Origin: PBB1 sp043749095
GTDB lineage: Bacteria; Pseudomonadota; Gammaproteobacteria; Burkholderiales; Burkholderiaceae_C
DNA length: 16,157 nucleotides
Direction: 5' to 3'
NCBI GenBank assembly: GCA_043749095.1
Contig: JAYVEB010000073.1
Span: 1 to 16,157, forward strand
Shown here: positions 13,248 to 16,157 of the stretch, one piece after another
Numbering within the stretch: the stretch's first letter is position 1
Layout: each line of letters starts with the position of its first letter
Notes under the pieces: model-generated
What the model saw: only the letters and a program-made list of their open reading frames with translations
Told to the model about the DNA's origin: nothing
Databases searched by the model: none
Translations under genes and position numbers: made by a program

Positions 13248-14236
13248 ACCCGGTGGCGACGGCCCGCGGCCCACTGCGTCGTCGGATCGATGCCTGGTGG
13301 CAGGCCCGCTCGCCGCGCACCGACAGCCTGCTGCTGACGCAGCGCAATGTCTACATCCTGCCCACGCGCGGCGGCCTGCTGTTCTGCTTCACGCTGGGTG
13401 TGCTGCTGATCGCCTCGATCAATTACCAGCTGAACCTGGGCTATGTGCTGACCTTCTTGCTCACAGGCAGCGGCGTGGTGTCGATGCACATGACCCACAA
13501 CACGCTGCGCGGCCTGACGCTGCATCTGCGCCCGCTCGCCCCGGCCTTCGCCGGCGACACCGCGCTGCTCGAGGTCGTGTTGTCCAACCCGAAGGGCACG
13601 CGCTACGGCGTCGGCATGGGACTGCGCCTGGACGACAGAGAAGCGAAGTCGCTGAGCTACACCGATGTGCCGGCGGGTGGGCAGGCCGTGCTGCACCTGG
13701 GCTTCGTGCCAGCGATGCGCGGGCAGCACACCCTGCCCACGGTGACCGCTGAGACGCGATTTCCACTCGGACTTTTTCGCGCCTGGGCCGTGTGGCGACC
13801 GGCCACGCCGCTGCTGGTCTATCCCCAACCCGAACGCCCCGCGAGCCCCTTGCCGCCCGCGCGCAGCATGTCGGACGGATCACTGCGCTCGCGTACCAGC
13901 AGCAGCGGCGAGTTCGAAGGCATCCGCGTGTACCGGCGCGGCGACCCGCTGAAAAGCGTCGCCTGGAAACGATCGGCACAGGCGATGGCCAGCAGCGGCG
14001 AACTGGTCAGCCGCGACAGCAGCACGCAAAGCCAGCAACAGCTGTGGCTGGACTGGCAGTTGGGCGGCAGCGGCGATACCGAAGCGCGGGTGTCGCGCCT
14101 GACGGCCTGGGTCCTCGAAGCCGATCGCCGCGACGCCGCCTGGGGCCTGAGCCTGCCCGGCCGCGAGATCGAGATCGGCCAGGGCGATGCGCATCGACAA
14201 CAGGGCCTGCAGGCGCTGGCACTGTGGAACGCCTGA
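13244..14236 (+). CDS. DUF58 domain-containing membrane protein
   Basis: DUF58 proteins are the regular partners of MoxR ATPases; the biochemical role is not settled. The 330-residue protein has a basic cytoplasmic N-terminus and two membrane segments (about 44-59 and 66-81). A beta-rich region and the DUF58 core follow, the latter marked by GEFEGIRVYRRGDPLKSVAWK from G222. The sequence LRSRTSSSGEFEG just before the core is a usual feature. The C-terminal part (LWLDWQ... RVSRLTAWVLEA) resembles a degenerate von Willebrand A fold, as is common in this family. The start is GTG at 13244, overlapping the MoxR stop, so translation is probably coupled. The transglutaminase gene follows after 10 bp. 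Confidence 0.9.
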
Positions 14237-14246
14237 ACGCAGCCGC

Positions 14247-16073
14247 ATGAACAACCCCCTCTCGATCGAGTCGCCGCCCTGGCGCCGCCGCATCGGCTGG
14301 CCAGGGTGGCAGCACCTGCCGCGCGAGGCGCGCGACACGCTGTTTCTGCTGATGGTGATCGGTTGGACCTCGCTACCGCATCTGACGCACCTGCCCGCCT
14401 GGTGCGCGGCACTCACCGCCGGCGTGCTGCTGTGGCGCGCGCGGCTGGCGCTGGCCGGTGCGGCGCTGCCAGGGCGCTCGGTGCTGGTGGTGGTGCTGGG
14501 GGTCGCTGCCGGGCTCACGTACTGGTCGTTCGGCTCCCTGCTGGGCAAGGAGCCCGGCGTGACGATGGCCGTCGCGCTGATGGCATTGAAGACGCTGGAA
14601 TTGCGCGCCCGCCGCGATGCCTTCGTGGTGTTCTTCCTCGGCTTCTTCCTGATCCTGACGCACTTTCTGTATTCGCAGAGTCTGGGCGTCGCCGCAATGA
14701 TGCTGCTGTCGATCTGGGGGCTGCTGACCGCGCTGGTGCTGGCCCACATGCCGGCCGGTACGCCTTCCCTGCGCACCGCTGCGGGCCTCGCCGGCAAGAC
14801 GGCAGCGCTGGGTGCGCCGCTGATGGTGCTGCTGTTCGTGCTGTTCCCGCGTATCGGGCCGCTGTGGGGCGTGCCGCAGGACGGGTTCTCGGGCACCGGG
14901 CTGTCCAACGTGATGAGCATGGGCACGGTCGCCTCGCTGGCGCAGGACGACAGCGTGGCGTTGCGCATCCGCTTCGATGGCACGCCACCGCCGCTGCAGG
15001 ACATCTACTTCCGCGGACCGGTGCTCGGGCATTTCGACGGGCGCGACTGGACGCCGCAGAAGCCGGGCTTTCCGCAGGCGCTGACGCCGCGCGCCGAGCT
15101 GCAGGTGCAGGGCCCACCGATCCGCTACGAGATGACGCTGGAGCCGACGCGGCTGACGGTGATGCCAATGCTCGAGGTCAGCCCGCAAGCGCCACAGCTC
15201 GAAGGCCTGCGCTTCACGCAGACCGACGACCTGCAGTGGGTGTCGGATCGCGCGCTGTACGAGCGGCTGCGTTTTCGGGGTGTGGCTTACCCCCGGTTCC
15301 AGCACGGACCGATCAAGCCGATGATCGGCCTGCAGGACTACATCGATCTGCCTCCGGGCTACAACCCGCGCACGCTGGCCTGGGCCGCGGCGATGCGCAA
15401 GGATCCCCGCTATGCAGAAGCCGATGCGGCCACGCTCGCCGCTGCGCTGATGGACCACATCCGCCACGGCGGCTATGGCTACACGTTGACGCCAGGCTTG
15501 TACGGCGAGAACGACCCGCGCAGTGCCATCGACGAGTTCTGGCTCGATCGCAAGCTGGGTTTCTGCGAACACTATGCTGCCGCGTTCGTGGTGGTGATGC
15601 GCGCGCTCGACGTGCCGGCGCGGGTGGTCACCGGCTACCAGGGGCTGGACCCGACACCGGTGGATGGCTACCGCATCGTGCGCCAAAGCTACGCCCACGC
15701 TTGGGCCGAGTACTGGCAACCCGGCATCGGCTGGGTGCGCGCCGATCCGACGGCTGCTGTCGCACCCGATCGCGTGCTGCGCAGCCGCCCGCTGGTCAAC
15801 AAGCCGGGACTGGTCGCCGGTGCCTTGAACAACTTCAACCCGCAGTTGCTGGCCAACTTGCGCAACGGCTGGGAAGCGCTGAACAACCGCTGGAACCAGT
15901 GGGTGCTGAGCTACTCGCGCGGATCGCAGTTCGACCTGCTGCGGCAGCTGGGCTTCGATGCACCGAGCTGGGAAGACCTGGCCGTGCTGCTGGCCGGCGC
16001 GTTCGGTGCGTTGTCCTTGGCGGCGGTGGCCTGGGCGTGGTGGGACCGCCATCACATCGACCCACCTGATTAG
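14247..16073 (+). CDS. TgpA-type transmembrane transglutaminase-like protein (DUF3488 + transglutaminase core)
   Basis: The 608-residue protein has an N-terminal membrane domain (DUF3488) with about six or seven segments between residues 30 and 200, including the family mark KTLELRARRDAFVVFFLGFF. A large periplasmic domain follows, carrying a transglutaminase-like catalytic triad: C440 in LGFCEHYAAAF, H484 in SYAHAWAEYW and D500 in WVRADPT. One C-terminal membrane helix follows (about 578-600). The Pseudomonas aeruginosa homologue TgpA is associated with viability, but its natural substrate is unknown, and protease-like or crosslinking activity are both possible. The ATG at 14247, 10 bp after DUF58, is preferred over an in-frame start inside DUF58. 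It ends a three-gene operon with MoxR and DUF58. Confidence 0.93.
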   Translation: MNNPLSIESPPWRRRIGWPGWQHLPREARDTLFLLMVIGWTSLPHLTHLPAWCAALTAGVLLWRARLALAGAALPGRSVLVVVLGVAAGLTYWSFGSLLGKEPGVTMAVALMALKTLELRARRDAFVVFFLGFFLILTHFLYSQSLGVAAMMLLSIWGLLTALVLAHMPAGTPSLRTAAGLAGKTAALGAPLMVLLFVLFPRIGPLWGVPQDGFSGTGLSNVMSMGTVASLAQDDSVALRIRFDGTPPPLQDIYFRGPVLGHFDGRDWTPQKPGFPQALTPRAELQVQGPPIRYEMTLEPTRLTVMPMLEVSPQAPQLEGLRFTQTDDLQWVSDRALYERLRFRGVAYPRFQHGPIKPMIGLQDYIDLPPGYNPRTLAWAAAMRKDPRYAEADAATLAAALMDHIRHGGYGYTLTPGLYGENDPRSAIDEFWLDRKLGFCEHYAAAFVVVMRALDVPARVVTGYQGLDPTPVDGYRIVRQSYAHAWAEYWQPGIGWVRADPTAAVAPDRVLRSRPLVNKPGLVAGALNNFNPQLLANLRNGWEALNNRWNQWVLSYSRGSQFDLLRQLGFDAPSWEDLAVLLAGAFGALSLAAVAWAWWDRHHIDPPD

Positions 16074-16156
16074 CGACCAACCTCAGCCGCACGAATGAAC
16101 TGAGCTGGGGCGGGAGTTGAAAGGCAGGCGGCGCGCAGCAGGCGGGCCAGGATGGA
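16070..16156 (-). other. Window end: possible 3' end of a convergent gene, unidentified
   Basis: The 84 bases after the transglutaminase gene hold no gene I recognise. On the minus strand one frame is open from the window edge for 28 codons to a TAA at 16070-16072, touching the stop of the rightward gene. It reads as an Ala/Arg/Leu-rich peptide (ARLLRAACL... FIRAAEVGR). In GC-rich DNA this could be the tail of a convergent gene or chance. No terminator is seen. Confidence 0.2.
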
Positions 16157-16157
16157 G

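Noticed and set aside
14373..16055. Leftward open frame of 560 codons opposite the transglutaminase gene
   Set aside because: Low-complexity His/Arg/Gln-rich product, no start context, fully antisense to a well-supported gene.

Overview
The window reads as chromosomal DNA of a high-GC betaproteobacterium, most likely Burkholderiales of the Leptothrix/Rubrivivax/Ideonella type. That placement is inferred from gene content, gene order and protein sequence style; no rRNA or other marker gene is present. Almost all of it is dense core-genome coding sequence. The exception is the left edge, where the first 97 codons of a tyrosine-type integrase run leftward out of the window. This suggests that a mobile or genomic island ends just before mutS.

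Layout. Positions 1-291 (minus) hold the integrase N-terminus. Positions 292-463 are AT-richer non-coding DNA with short direct repeats, an inverted repeat and a candidate promoter. From 464 to 8260 all genes point right: mutS, an Anbu proteasome-like peptidase, pyrG, kdsA, eno and ftsB. mutS/Anbu and pyrG/kdsA overlap as ATGA. Positions 8315-9818 (minus) carry a gamma-type carbonic anhydrase followed by hslO (Hsp33). Positions 9857-10681 (plus) carry a DUF455 ferritin-like protein, closed by a very clear intrinsic terminator. Positions 10759-12099 (minus) carry an MscS-type channel whose C-terminus is encoded by a (CAG)13 microsatellite. Positions 12309-16073 (plus) form a MoxR ATPase / DUF58 / transglutaminase-like (TgpA) operon. 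The last 84 bases contain no gene I can identify.

How the genes fit together. Enolase makes PEP, KdsA condenses PEP with arabinose 5-phosphate to give KDO 8-phosphate, and PyrG makes the CTP later used to activate KDO. The central block therefore links glycolysis, CTP supply and lipopolysaccharide synthesis, followed by the division protein FtsB. Hsp33 and MscS are stress-protection proteins against oxidative unfolding and osmotic downshock respectively. MoxR-DUF58-TgpA is a widespread, only partly understood cell-envelope module.

I found no CRISPR array, rRNA, tRNA, toxin-antitoxin pair or recognisable new defence system. The best points for a second look are the integrase/mutS junction, the (CAG)13 tract in the MscS gene, the Anbu gene coupled to mutS away from its usual partners, and the strong hairpin just before the pyrG start codon.
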